A DNA stretch of 64,000 nucleotides from Streptomyces humidus (GCF_014649655.1 NZ_BMTL01000004.1:287999-351998); one strand, 5' to 3'. Positions 34,803 to 43,270 are shown, counted from the first letter of the stretch. Notes: a model not told the origin generated them from the letters alone. Numbers and translations are program-made.

Positions 34803-35624
34803 CTACACCCCGGGCAGGGCGTCGCCCTGTACCGCCTGGACGTCCAGTTCCACCTTCAGGGTCGTGCCGATGGCCGCGATGCCAGCCTGGACGACCTGGT
34901 TGTAGTTCATCGCGAAGTCCTCGCGCCGCAGCTCGGTCGTGGCCCGGAAGGCCGCCCGCGTGCCGCCCCACGGGTCCGCGCCGGTGCCCAGGTAGGCAAG
35001 CTCCAGGTTCACCGGACGGGCGACGCCGTGCAGGGAGAGCTCGCCGTGGACGGTCCAGCGGTCGGGGCCGGCGGGCGTCAGACCCGTCGAACGGTAGGTG
35101 ATCTCCGGGTACGTCTCGACGTCGAGGAAGTCCGACGAGCGCAGATGCGTGTCGCGCATGGCGTTGCCCGTGTCGATGGAGGCCGCCCGGATCACCGCCT
35201 CCACACGGGAGCGGGCGACGTCGTCCGGAGCGACCTCGATCGCCGCCGTGAACTCCGTGAACCGGCCGCGGACGCTGGAGATGCCCAGGTGCTGGGCGAC
35301 CGCGCCGACGGTCGAGTGCGCGGGGTCGACGGTCCAGGGACCGGGCGGGGGCAGCTCCGTGCCGCCCTGCCGGGCCAGGGTCACGGTCCCCACCTCGGCG
35401 CGCCCCCTCGCCGTCACGATCGCGCTGGAGGCCGCGGGCGCGTACCCGACGGCCGTGACGATCACCGTGTAGGCGCCCGGGGCGAGTTCGGTCGTGTCGC
35501 GCACGGCGCCTTCCGCGTCGGCCTCGGCGCGCAGCACCTGGCCGCCCGTCATGTCGGTCACCGTGACGACCGCGTGCGACACGGCCCACCCGTCCCGCGT
35601 GCGGATCTTCGCGGTCAGTCCCAT
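34803..35624 (-). CDS. YceI-family protein with N-terminal carboxypeptidase-regulatory-like domain
   Basis: A 273-residue protein. Residues 1-85 are a beta-sandwich module of the carboxypeptidase-regulatory-like/CnaB type (GWAVSHAVVTVTDMTG, LAPGAYTVIVTAVGYAPA). Residues 95-270 are a YceI lipocalin-like barrel (WTVDPAHSTVGAVAQHLGIS, FLDVETYPEITYRST, LSLHGVARPVNLEL). YceI proteins bind polyprenoid lipids such as isoprenoid quinone precursors. There is no signal peptide, so it is probably cytoplasmic. It is the last gene of a MarR-MFS-YceI operon; the MFS protein carries three copies of the same kind of module. Confidence 0.88.
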   Translation of the reverse strand: MGLTAKIRTRDGWAVSHAVVTVTDMTGGQVLRAEADAEGAVRDTTELAPGAYTVIVTAVGYAPAASSAIVTARGRAEVGTVTLARQGGTELPPPGPWTVDPAHSTVGAVAQHLGISSVRGRFTEFTAAIEVAPDDVARSRVEAVIRAASIDTGNAMRDTHLRSSDFLDVETYPEITYRSTGLTPAGPDRWTVHGELSLHGVARPVNLELAYLGTGADPWGGTRAAFRATTELRREDFAMNYNQVVQAGIAAIGTTLKVELDVQAVQGDALPGV

Positions 35625-35738
35625 CTCATGTACTCCTCAACACTGCTCAGGCCGATCACACCGGCCACACTGCGAAAACCGGACCGGCCCGGTGCGGGGG
35701 GTCGCCCCGCACCGGGCCGGAGCCGATGTCCGTCCGGA

Positions 35739-38327
35739 CTACTCGCCGGGGTGGGCGAGTTCGATGTCGTGGCCGTCGACGCCGGCGCCCGACACGGTCA
35801 GCGCGGTGGCCACCGGCGGGTAGCCGGTCGCGATGACGGTGTAGTCGCCGCCGTCGAGGTCGGCGAAGGCGTACGCCCCGTCCACACCGGTCGTGGCCGT
35901 GCCGACGACGTTGCCCGCCGCGTCCACGAGCGTCACCCGCGCGTCGGCCAGCGGACCGTGCGGCGCCCGGACGATGCCCTGGAGCTGGGCGCCCGCGTCG
36001 AGGACGACGTCCGCGCGGGTCACGCCCGTCGCGCCGATCTCGACGGGCAGGGCGCGCGGCCGGAAACCGACGGCGTTGACCGCGACGGTCACCGCGCCCG
36101 GGACCAGCTCCGTGAAGGAGAACTCCCCCTGCTCACCGGTGGCGGCGGTGGCCAGCAGATCGCCGCGCACATCGGTGACGATCACCATCGCGTCCTTGAC
36201 GGCCTCGCCCGACTCGGCGGCGCGCACGACGCCGCTGAGCCCGCTGGTCCCGCTGAGCAGAATGTCGTACGCGACCGGCTCGCCGTTCACCACGATCGTG
36301 GACGCCTGCGGCTGGAAGCCGTCGGCGGAGGCGATCAGCACGTACGAACCCGTGCCCGGCGCGTCCAGCGCGTAGGTACCGTCGCCCTGCGCGACCGAGC
36401 GGCCGAGCTGCCGTCCGGCGAGCGAGATGAGCGTGACGGCGGCCTGCGGGACGGGCGCGCTCTCCGCACCGCGGACGAAGCCGTGCACGGGGATGCCGCC
36501 CGAGGGCGAGTGGGGGGCCTCGACGGTGGCGACGGCCCGGCTCGGGGCCTTCTCACCGGCGAAAGCCGTGTCGACGGAGGGAACCGCGGGAACCGCGGAA
36601 GCGGCCGAAGCGGAGGCAGCGGGAGCCGAACCGGCGGTCGAAGCCGCGGTCGAAGCCGAAACCGGAGCCGGGGTCGCCTCCGTGGCGCGGGTGGCGTCCG
36701 CGAGGGGCGCCGTGTCCGCGTCCGCGTCGGCGGCCTGCGCCAGCGCGCCCCTGGTCCGCAGCGGGACCTCCTTGATGAACAGGGTGATGAGGAAGGCCAG
36801 CAGGGCGAGGCCGCCCGCGATCAGGAAGACGTCCGCGATGCCGTGGCCGTAGGCGCTCTCCATGACCGTGCGCAGCGGCGCGGGCAGCTTGTCCATGTCC
36901 GGGATCTCGCTCGACGAGCTCGAACCGCCGGCGAGGGAGGCGTACTCGGGGCCGAGGCCGGCGATGCCGTCCTGGGCGTAGTCGGTGATGCGGTGGGCCA
37001 TCACGGCGCCCAGCGCGGAGACGCCGACCGCACCGCCGAGGGAGCGGAAGAACGTGACCGTGGAGCTGGCCGAGCCGAGGTCGGACGGCGCCACCTGGTT
37101 CTGCGTGGAGAGCACCAGGTTCTGCATCATCATGCCGATGCCGAGACCCAGCAGGGCCATGAAGACGGCCATCTTCCAGTAGTCCGTGTCGTACCGGATG
37201 GTGCCGAGCAGGCCGAGGCCGGCCGTCACCAGGACGCCGCCGCTGACCAGCCAGACCTTCCACTTGCCGGTCCGGGTGATGAACTGGCCGGAGACCGTGG
37301 AGGAGATGAACAGACCGCCGATCATCGGGATCGTCATGACACCCGACATCGTCGGCGACTTGTCCCGGGCCAGCTGGAAGAACTGGCTGAAGAACACGGT
37401 GCCGGTGAACATCGCGACGCCCACGAAGAGCGAGGCCAGCGACGACAGCGTGATGGTGCGGTTGCGGAACAGCCGCAGCGGGATGATCGGCTCGGCGGCC
37501 TTCGACTCGACGAGCACGAAGATCAGGCCGAGCACGATCGAGCCGCCCACCATCGCGGCCGTCTGCCAGGACAGCCAGTCGTACTTGTCACCGGCGAAGG
37601 TGACCCAGACCAGCAGCAGCGAGACCGCCGCGGAGATGAAGAAGGCGCCGCTCCAGTCGACCTTGACGTCCCGCTTCACGACGGGCAGGTGCAGGGTCTT
37701 CTGCAGCACGATGAGCGCGATGACGGCGAAGGGCACGCCGACGTAGAAGCACCAGCGCCAGCCCAGCCAGCTGGTGTCCGTGATGACGCCGCCGAGCAGC
37801 GGGCCGCCGACGGTGGCCACGGCGAAGGTCGCGCCGAGGTAGCCGGAGTAACGCCCGCGCTCACGCGGGGAGATCATCGCGGCCATCACGATCTGCGCGA
37901 GGGCGGACAGACCGCCGACGCCGATGCCCTGGACGACGCGGCACGCGATCAGCATGCCGGCGTTCTGGGAGAGACCGGCGGCGGCCGAGCCCAGCACGTA
38001 GATGACGAGTGCGATCTGGACGAGCGCCTTCTTGCTGTACAGGTCGGAGAGCTTGCCCCACAGGGGCGTGGCCGCGGTCATGGACAGCAGCGCGGCGGTG
38101 ACGACCCAGGTGTAGGCGGACTGGCCGCCGCCGAGGTCGCCGATGATCTCCGGGAGGGCGTTCGAGACGATCGTGGAGGACAGGATCGCCACGAACATGC
38201 CGAGCAGCAGCCCGGAGAGCGCCTCCATGATCTGCCGGTGGGTCATCGGAGCGTCACCGGCGGAGCCGTGGGACCCTCCGCCGTGCTTCGCGTGAGCCCG
38301 CACACCGGCTGGTGTGGTCGTTGCCAT
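35739..38327 (-). CDS. DHA2-type MFS transporter fused to three C-terminal carboxypeptidase-regulatory-like domains
   Basis: An 862-residue protein, well above the usual 480-550. Residues 28-540 form a 14-TM DHA2 transporter (FVAILSSTIVSNALPEIIGD, GKLSDLYSKKALVQ, VATVGGPLLGGVI). An Ala/Ser/Pro linker covers 545-615. Three consecutive modules of about 80 residues follow, each opening with an (H/S)GxVR strand (VHGFVRG, LSGVVRA, LQGIVRA) and repeating a DGTY/GEFSF/DGAYAF turn and a GFxP strand. With 14 helices both ends should be cytoplasmic, unusual for such modules. The MarR gene is 13 bp upstream and the YceI gene 114 bp downstream. Confidence 0.9.
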   Translation of the reverse strand: MATTTPAGVRAHAKHGGGSHGSAGDAPMTHRQIMEALSGLLLGMFVAILSSTIVSNALPEIIGDLGGGQSAYTWVVTAALLSMTAATPLWGKLSDLYSKKALVQIALVIYVLGSAAAGLSQNAGMLIACRVVQGIGVGGLSALAQIVMAAMISPRERGRYSGYLGATFAVATVGGPLLGGVITDTSWLGWRWCFYVGVPFAVIALIVLQKTLHLPVVKRDVKVDWSGAFFISAAVSLLLVWVTFAGDKYDWLSWQTAAMVGGSIVLGLIFVLVESKAAEPIIPLRLFRNRTITLSSLASLFVGVAMFTGTVFFSQFFQLARDKSPTMSGVMTIPMIGGLFISSTVSGQFITRTGKWKVWLVSGGVLVTAGLGLLGTIRYDTDYWKMAVFMALLGLGIGMMMQNLVLSTQNQVAPSDLGSASSTVTFFRSLGGAVGVSALGAVMAHRITDYAQDGIAGLGPEYASLAGGSSSSSEIPDMDKLPAPLRTVMESAYGHGIADVFLIAGGLALLAFLITLFIKEVPLRTRGALAQAADADADTAPLADATRATEATPAPVSASTAASTAGSAPAASASAASAVPAVPSVDTAFAGEKAPSRAVATVEAPHSPSGGIPVHGFVRGAESAPVPQAAVTLISLAGRQLGRSVAQGDGTYALDAPGTGSYVLIASADGFQPQASTIVVNGEPVAYDILLSGTSGLSGVVRAAESGEAVKDAMVIVTDVRGDLLATAATGEQGEFSFTELVPGAVTVAVNAVGFRPRALPVEIGATGVTRADVVLDAGAQLQGIVRAPHGPLADARVTLVDAAGNVVGTATTGVDGAYAFADLDGGDYTVIATGYPPVATALTVSGAGVDGHDIELAHPGE

Positions 38328-38340
38328 GGGCTTCCTTCTC

Positions 38341-38916
38341 TTACGTCGCTTGTGCGGGTGTACGGGTGGTCGGTGTCCGTCCGCTGACCGGGACGGTGGG
38401 TTCGCTCACCGGGACGGCGGGAACGGCAGGCGGGTGAGCCGCGGGAGGCGGGGACTCGGGGGGAGGCGGCGGCCGGTGCGGAACCGTGCGGCAGTCGCCG
38501 AAGCTGGCGCGCAGCCGGGTCAGCAGTCCGATGAGCTGGCCGACCTCGGCGTCGGACCAGTCGCTCAGCCGCTCGGCCAGGAAGCCGGCGCTGCGGCGGG
38601 ACAGTTCGACGAGCATCGCGTGCCCCTCGGGGGTGAGGTGCAGGATGCGTGAGCGTTTGTCCGCCGGGTCGGGGGAGCGTTCGATCCAGCCCCGGTCGGC
38701 GAGGTGCGCGGCGTGTCGGCTGGTCACGGACATGTCCACGGCGAGCAGCTCGGAGAGGTTGCTCAGGCGCATGTCGCCGTGACTGCCCAGCAGGGCCAGC
38801 ACGGCGGCCGAGCCGGCGGGGCAGTCCTGCGGCAGGATCCGCCCGAGATCCCGCTTCACCGCCCCGACGGCACTGAGCTGACGCGCCAGCTCCTCGTACT
38901 GCGCCTGCCCTGCCAT
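38341..38916 (-). CDS. MarR-family transcriptional regulator
   Basis: A 191-residue protein, ATG 38916 behind GGGAGG. The winged helix is at about residues 35-110: GDMRLSNLSELLAVDMSVTS is the recognition HTH, and RGWIERSPDPADKRSRILHL is the wing. The last 45 residues are Pro/Val-rich and unstructured. It opens the operon with the MFS-fusion gene (13 bp apart). Two identical-type half-palindromes lie just upstream at 38934-38975, so it should repress its own operon and respond to a ligand exported by the transporter. Confidence 0.9.
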   Translation of the reverse strand: MAGQAQYEELARQLSAVGAVKRDLGRILPQDCPAGSAAVLALLGSHGDMRLSNLSELLAVDMSVTSRHAAHLADRGWIERSPDPADKRSRILHLTPEGHAMLVELSRRSAGFLAERLSDWSDAEVGQLIGLLTRLRASFGDCRTVPHRPPPPPESPPPAAHPPAVPAVPVSEPTVPVSGRTPTTRTPAQAT

Positions 38917-38933
38917 CACACCTCCCGGTATCG

Positions 38934-38975
38934 TTGCTTAGGGCAACCATAGAAGCGATTGGTTGCTGCAGGCAA
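38934..38975 (-). promoter_or_regulatory. paired MarR operator elements
   Basis: TTGCTTAGGGCAA (38934-38946) and TTGCTGCAGGCAA (38963-38975) share TTGC-N4-GGCAA, 29 bp apart. GCAACCA and TGGTTGC between them form a further inverted repeat. They lie 18 bp upstream of the marR start. Confidence 0.65.
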
Positions 38976-39053
38976 ATAAAGTGGGCTCCAGGGCCACAAA
39001 AAGTTGGCAAAGGCAAGTATCGCTGCGGTAAATGCGCAGGTGGAAAGCCCACT

Positions 39054-39218
39054 CGCGGCAGCACGCCACCGCCCCGGCCGGACTCACGCGGCAGCACGCC
39101 ACCGCCCCGGCCGGACTCACGCGGCAGCACGCCACCGCCCCGGCCGGACTCTGGCAGCAGCACACCAACGTCCCGGGCCGGACTCTTGCGGGCGCACGCC
39201 ACCGCCGCGGCCTGACTG
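39054..39218. repeat. 33-bp tandem repeat array
   Basis: Three identical 33-bp units begin at 39054, 39087 and 39120 (CGCGGCAGCACGCCACCGCC then CCGGCCGGACTCA), followed by two diverged units. Being a multiple of 3, they keep frames open (GSTPPPRPDSR on plus, RESGRGGGVLP on minus), but no start, ribosome site or domain supports translation. They sit between the marR promoter and the small membrane protein gene. Confidence 0.8.
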
Positions 39219-39328
39219 TCTCGGGCCGGGGCCGCCGCCCGGCCGGGACTCCCTCGGGGCGGGTGCCAGGAACTCCGCGAGGACCCCCGCTTGGGCTCGC
39301 CCACCCGTTTTCGCTAGTGTCTCGGCCC

Positions 39329-39526
39329 ATGGCTAACACCCAGGGCCCCCAGGGCAACCACGACCCCGCCGGCAGCACCCAGATGTTCCGCGCGTTCGTC
39401 GACGAGGGCGCCCCTCGGGCCGCTCAGCCGGCCCCCGCGCCGGCCGGCTCCCGCATCGGCCTGATCGTCGGCATCGTCGCCGCTGTCGTGATCGTCGCGG
39501 CAGTCGCCTGGCTCGCGCTGAAGTAA
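39329..39526 (+). CDS. small single-pass membrane protein
   Basis: A 65-residue protein: a polar N-terminus (MANTQGPQGNHDPAGSTQMF), a Pro/Ala linker, then one TM helix (IGLIVGIVAAVVIVAAVAWL) ending in ALK. The N-terminus should be outside or inside depending on charge; the short tail gives no firm rule. It is conserved in type among Streptomyces, to my knowledge without a known function. A very strong hairpin follows at 39578. Confidence 0.65.
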   Translation: MANTQGPQGNHDPAGSTQMFRAFVDEGAPRAAQPAPAPAGSRIGLIVGIVAAVVIVAAVAWLALK

Positions 39527-39577
39527 CTTCCCTACGAAGCAGCGCGGGTGGGCGCGGGCGCCCGGGCGAGCACGGAC

Positions 39578-39636
39578 GCGACGACCGGCACGGGACGTCG
39601 TCCCGACGACGTCGCCGCGCCCGTGCCGGTCGTCGC
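39578..39636. terminator. large nested hairpin (bidirectional terminator)
   Basis: GCGACGACCGGCACGGG (39578-39594) pairs perfectly with CCCGTGCCGGTCGTCGC (39620-39636). Inside it GACGTCGTC-cc-GACGACGTC (39594-39613) forms a second perfect stem. It lies between the small membrane gene (+) and the lipoprotein gene (-). The remainder of the 373-bp gap up to 39899 shows no gene. Confidence 0.75.
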
Positions 39637-39899
39637 GCCCGCGCCCCTACCGTCGTCGCGCCTGCGCCCTCCCGTCTCAGGGCCCGCGCCTCACCGTCGC
39701 CGCGCCCGGGTGCTCCCTCGGCTCTCCCACACGGGCCCGGCCTCGCGGGCCATGCCTTACTGACTCTGTTTCAGAGTCCTCTGCCGCACGGGGTCCTCTG
39801 CTTCACGGCTTCTTCTTGCCTGCCGCACCGGCCCGTATCCCACTCAGACGTCTACTCACACCCGCACTCCGGCTCTGGCTCTGGCTCCGGCTCTGGTCC

Positions 39900-40700
39900 T
39901 CACTCCCACCGCACCGACACGTCACGTGTCTCGATGTGCATCCCCAGGGGTACGCGCCACGCGTCGACGCACACCGTCCAGGTCCGCTTCATGCGCGTCC
40001 CGGCGGGGATCGGGGTGGGCAGCGGGGCCGTCGACTCGCGGGTGGCCCAGTCCGTGCCGAGCACATCCACGACATGGGAGCCGAAGGTGATCGTCCCCGA
40101 ACCGACTGCGGTGCCACCGGAGTTGACGAAGGTCAGGGTCACGTCCTCGCACCATCGCTGATCCGTCTTCACACGGACGGGCTCGCTCACGGCGAGGGAG
40201 GCCGGTCCGGCGGGCGGAGCGCCGGACGAACCCGGCGACGTCGGCGAAGACGCCGGTGACGAGGGCTGAGGTGGTGGTGGCGGTGCGGGCGGGCCGGGGG
40301 ACGTGCGACCGGCGGCGCCGGCCTCGTCGGGCGCGCCCCGCGCCGGAGCCCCTCCGGCGCCGGAAGCGGGCGCGGAGCCGGGCGTCCGGCCTCGCGGTTC
40401 GGCAGCGCTGGTCGCCGCCCCCGCCGCGCTCGTCGCCGGAACGCTCGGACCGGGTGTGCCGCCGGGGGCGTCGGCCTGCCCGTCCAACGGGACGAGACGC
40501 ACCCCGCCCGTGGGGCCCGCCGTGCCGCCCGGGCCCGGCGTCGCCGGGCCCCCTGCCGCGCCGATGGCGACGTAGTCGCCGCCGTGGCCGCCGCCTCCGC
40601 AGCCGACGGCCAGTCCCGCCGCTCCCACGACGACGGCGGCAGCCGCCGACGCACCCCATGCGGCGCGTCGCCGGCCACGTGCCCGTGTCGGACTTCGCAT
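39900..40700 (-). CDS. Pro/Ala-rich lipoprotein with C-terminal beta domain
   Basis: A 266-residue protein with a basic start (MRSPTRARGRRR), a hydrophobic segment and the lipobox LAVGC at about residue 34, so it is lipid-anchored outside the membrane. Residues 40-165 are a disordered Gly/Pro/Ala/Ser spacer. The last 95 residues form a compact domain (VRVKTDQRWCEDVTLTFVNS, TITFGSHVVDVLGTDWATRE, CVDAWRVPLGMHIETRDVSV) with two cysteines; the shape recalls secreted carbohydrate-binding or immunoglobulin-like modules, but I cannot assign it. It lies downstream of sigN in the same direction, behind a repeat array. Confidence 0.65.
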   Translation of the reverse strand: MRSPTRARGRRRAAWGASAAAAVVVGAAGLAVGCGGGGHGGDYVAIGAAGGPATPGPGGTAGPTGGVRLVPLDGQADAPGGTPGPSVPATSAAGAATSAAEPRGRTPGSAPASGAGGAPARGAPDEAGAAGRTSPGPPAPPPPPQPSSPASSPTSPGSSGAPPAGPASLAVSEPVRVKTDQRWCEDVTLTFVNSGGTAVGSGTITFGSHVVDVLGTDWATRESTAPLPTPIPAGTRMKRTWTVCVDAWRVPLGMHIETRDVSVRWE

Positions 40701-40722
40701 CCCGGCAGTCTGCCTGACGTGG

Positions 40723-40830
40723 CGTCAGGAAAACAGCCTCGGCTCGTCGGGAAAACAGCTCTCGGCTCGTCAGGAAAAAGAGCTGTGGGCTCGTCAGGAA
40801 GAAACAGCCTCCGACTCGCCAGAAGGCAGC
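40723..40830. repeat. ~25-bp imperfect direct repeats
   Basis: Five units close to CTCGTCAGGAAAACAGCCTC lie in the leader/promoter region of the lipoprotein gene (minus strand) and downstream of sigN. Adenine tracts inside each unit are spaced about 24 bp apart and stand out against the GC-rich background. No coding frame. Confidence 0.65.
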
Positions 40831-40987
40831 CCCCGGTCCCGGTCGGTCGCCGCCTCCACCCGTCCTGACGGACGAGCGGGAGCGAACTCGACTCACGAGA
40901 AGGGGCGTTGGGGCAGGCGACGGACGCGGGGCGGGACGCGCTCCCTGGGAGGGTCCCACCCCGCTCCGGACGGCCGGACGACGGGCT

Positions 40988-41914
40988 CTAGTCGGAGATC
41001 AGGCCCTCGCGCAGTTGCGCCAGGGTCCGGGTGAGGAGGCGGGAGACGTGCATCTGGGAGATGCCGACCTCTTCGCCGATCTGCGACTGGGTCATGTTGG
41101 CGAAGAAGCGCAGCATGATGATGCGGCGCTCGCGGGGCGGAAGCTTGGCCAGGAGGGGCTTGAGGGACTCCCGGTACTCCACGCCCTCCAGCGCGGTGTC
41201 CTCGTAACCGAGGCGGTCCGCCAGGGAGCCCTCGCCGCCGTCGTCCTCCGGGGCCGGGGAGTCCAGCGAGGAGGCCGTGTAGGCGTTGCCGACCGCGAGG
41301 CCGTCGACGACGTCCTCCTCGGACACGCCCAGCACCACGGCGAGTTCGGCGACCGTCGGCGAGCGGTCCAGCTTCTGGGAGAGCTCGTCGCTGGCCTTGG
41401 TGAGGGCCAGGCGCAGCTCCTGCAGCCGGCGCGGGACGCGCACCGACCACGACGTGTCGCGGAAGAAGCGCTTGATCTCGCCCACGACCGTCGGCATCGC
41501 GAACGTCGGGAACTCCACGCCGCGTTCGCAGTCGAAGCGGTCGATCGCCTTGATCAGGCCGATGGTGCCGACCTGGACGATGTCCTCCATGGGCTCGTTG
41601 CGCGAGCGGAAGCGGGCCGCCGCGTAGCGCACGAGGGGGAGGTTGAGCTCGATCAGCGTGTCCCGGACGTAGACGCGCTCGGGGCTGTCCTCGGCGAGCG
41701 TGGCCAGTCGCAGGAACAGGGAGCGGGACAGGGTGCGGGTGTCGATGGCCCCCGTGGCCGTGAGAGCCGGGGCCTCGGGGGCCTCGGGGGCTGTGACGTC
41801 GTCGAGCACGTCGAGCACATCGGGCTCGACCGGCGCGACAGGCGCGACGGGCGCGGACTCGCTCGGCGTGAGCGTGAGCGTGAGCACCTTCGAGCTGCCC
41901 TGTTCTGCGGACAT
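40988..41914 (-). CDS. sigN: SigB/F-group RNA polymerase sigma factor (SigN-like)
   Basis: A 308-residue sigma-70 group 3 factor. The first 60 residues are Ala/Pro/Glu-rich. Region 2 has [38 protein letters not shown]; region 3 has [20 protein letters not shown]; region 4 has [20 protein letters not shown] and [20 protein letters not shown]. It lies next to a second member (42214-43092). In S. coelicolor adjacent sigN and sigF are developmental sigma factors; I assign the names by order relative to tadA and upp, from memory. No anti-sigma (RsbW-type) gene is adjacent. A candidate SigB-type promoter lies upstream at 41986-42011. Confidence 0.85.
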   Translation of the reverse strand: MSAEQGSSKVLTLTLTPSESAPVAPVAPVEPDVLDVLDDVTAPEAPEAPALTATGAIDTRTLSRSLFLRLATLAEDSPERVYVRDTLIELNLPLVRYAAARFRSRNEPMEDIVQVGTIGLIKAIDRFDCERGVEFPTFAMPTVVGEIKRFFRDTSWSVRVPRRLQELRLALTKASDELSQKLDRSPTVAELAVVLGVSEEDVVDGLAVGNAYTASSLDSPAPEDDGGEGSLADRLGYEDTALEGVEYRESLKPLLAKLPPRERRIIMLRFFANMTQSQIGEEVGISQMHVSRLLTRTLAQLREGLISD

Positions 41915-41985
41915 GCCACCCCCTTTGGGTCGCGGGACGGTCGCGGCGCAACGCCCCCGCTTGAGGAACGTCAGCCTTCACCTGA

Positions 41986-42011
41986 ATACCGGAGCCGAAG
42001 CCCCGGCAAAC
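41986..42011 (-). promoter_or_regulatory. candidate SigB-type promoter of sigN
   Basis: On the minus strand GTTTGC (42011-42006) and CGGTAT (41991-41986) are separated by 14 bp, matching the Streptomyces stress-sigma consensus GNNTN-(14-16)-GGGTAY with one mismatch. It is 71 bp upstream of the sigN start. Confidence 0.5.
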
Positions 42012-42054
42012 GCTCTTCCGGCAGAATGTCACATGTCGGCAACACGCTGTAGTG

Positions 42055-42068
42055 ACATGTCGACATGT
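42055..42068. promoter_or_regulatory. perfect palindrome ACATGTCGACATGT
   Basis: A 14-bp perfect palindrome 140 bp upstream of sigN. A related CACATGTCGG occurs at 42030. GACATGT half-sites are repeated around it, so a dimeric regulator could bind here. Confidence 0.45.
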
Positions 42069-42213
42069 GAGTGACGAATCAGCCCTGGAAACAGGGGGTC
42101 TGACGGCTTTTCAGCGCGAATCCGTCGGGAAAGGCCGAGGTGGGTGATTCGCTCCCAACGGTGACGACTCGGTCGGGCGTGCGATCCCTTATCGAGTGAC
42201 GTGTCCCGCCCCG

Positions 42214-43092
42214 TCAGGCCTCGATGCGGTTCGCGGAGCGAAGCCGCTGGAAGGAACGGGCGAGCAGCCGGGACACGTGCATCTGGGAGACGCCGAGTTC
42301 GGCGCTGATCTGGGACTGCGTGAGGTTGCTGTAGTACCGCAGGAGGAGGATGCGCTGTTCCCGCTCCGGCAGTTGGACCAGGAGGTGTCGGACGAGGTCG
42401 CGGTGCTCCACGCCGTCCAGCGCCGGGTCCTCGTAGCCGAGGCGGTCCAGCAGTCCGGGCAGGCCGTCGCCCTCCTGGGCGGCCTCCAGCGAGGTCGCGT
42501 GGTACGAGCGGCCCGCCTCGATGCAGGACAGCACCTCGTCCTCGGCGATCCGCAGCCGCTCGGCGATCTCGGCCGTCGTCGGGGTACGGCCGAAGGCGGT
42601 GGTGAGGTCCTCGGTGGCGCTGTTGACCTGCACCCACAACTCGTGGAGCCGGCGCGGCACGTGGACCGTGCGGACGTTGTCGCGGAAGTACCGCTTGATC
42701 TCGCCGATGACCGTGGGCATGGCGAACGTGGGGAACTGCACGCCCCGGTCCGGGTCGAAGCGGTCGATGGCGTTGATCAGACCGATGGTGCCGACCTGGA
42801 CGACGTCCTCCATCGGCTCGTTGCGCGAGCGGAAGCGGGCCGCCGCGTAGCGCACGAGGGGGAGGTTGGCCTCGATGAGCGCGCCGCGCACCCGGTTGTG
42901 CTCCGGCGTGCCCGGCTGGAGTTCCTTGAGTTCGCCGAAGAGCACCTGGGTCAGCGCCCGGGTGTCCGCGCCGCGGCGCCGCTCCGGGGCCGGCGCGGCT
43001 TCCGTGGCGGCCTCCGGCACGGTTTCCAGGGCGGGGGCCGGTGCGGGTGCCGGGGGTGCCTCTTCCTGAGGCGGCGCAGTACTGGCCGACAC
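42214..43092 (-). CDS. sigF: sporulation RNA polymerase sigma factor SigF
   Basis: A 292-residue group 3 sigma factor. I chose GTG 43092 (MSASTAPPQ) because GAAGAGG lies about 10 nt upstream and the N-terminus then resembles my memory of S. coelicolor SigF; GTG 43104 is also in frame. An Ala/Pro/Glu-rich leader of about 45 residues precedes region 2 ([40 protein letters not shown]), region 3 ([20 protein letters not shown]) and region 4 ([38 protein letters not shown]). SigF acts late in spore maturation. Phased TTGACC-like repeats lie just upstream. Confidence 0.9.
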   Translation of the reverse strand: MSASTAPPQEEAPPAPAPAPALETVPEAATEAAPAPERRRGADTRALTQVLFGELKELQPGTPEHNRVRGALIEANLPLVRYAAARFRSRNEPMEDVVQVGTIGLINAIDRFDPDRGVQFPTFAMPTVIGEIKRYFRDNVRTVHVPRRLHELWVQVNSATEDLTTAFGRTPTTAEIAERLRIAEDEVLSCIEAGRSYHATSLEAAQEGDGLPGLLDRLGYEDPALDGVEHRDLVRHLLVQLPEREQRILLLRYYSNLTQSQISAELGVSQMHVSRLLARSFQRLRSANRIEA

Positions 43093-43241
43093 GGTCAACG
43101 CCACCTCTTCGTCAGGTCAACATCGGTCAACTCATCCGTCAAAAGCGGTCATAGCATCACAAGACATGTGCACTGTGTGCAAGCACCTCATAATGCCGTG
43201 TTGGGGGTCAAGTTGGGGCTTTCTCGTCTCCTCGGACGTGC

Positions 43242-43270
43242 GAAAGCCCTCCGCCGTCAGGGCGGAGGGC
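43242..43270 (-). terminator. terminator of the Dabb-protein gene
   Basis: GCCCTCCGCC and GGCGGAGGGC pair perfectly over a 5-nt loop; on the minus strand the stem is followed by TTTCG. It lies 37 bp after the stop at 43307. Confidence 0.85.

Noticed and set aside
36400..38400. Polyketide or NRPS cluster in the window
   Set aside because: No ketosynthase, adenylation/condensation module or carrier protein was found. The acyl-CoA ligase and tailoring-like enzymes are not enough.
38934..39215. Plus-strand ORF containing the 33-bp repeats (GSTPPPRPDSR)
   Set aside because: It overlaps the marR promoter, has no ribosome site, and its frame stays open only because of the repeat period.
39054..39218. 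Considered as a CRISPR array
   Set aside because: The 33-bp units are directly adjacent with no unique spacers, and no cas genes are in the window.
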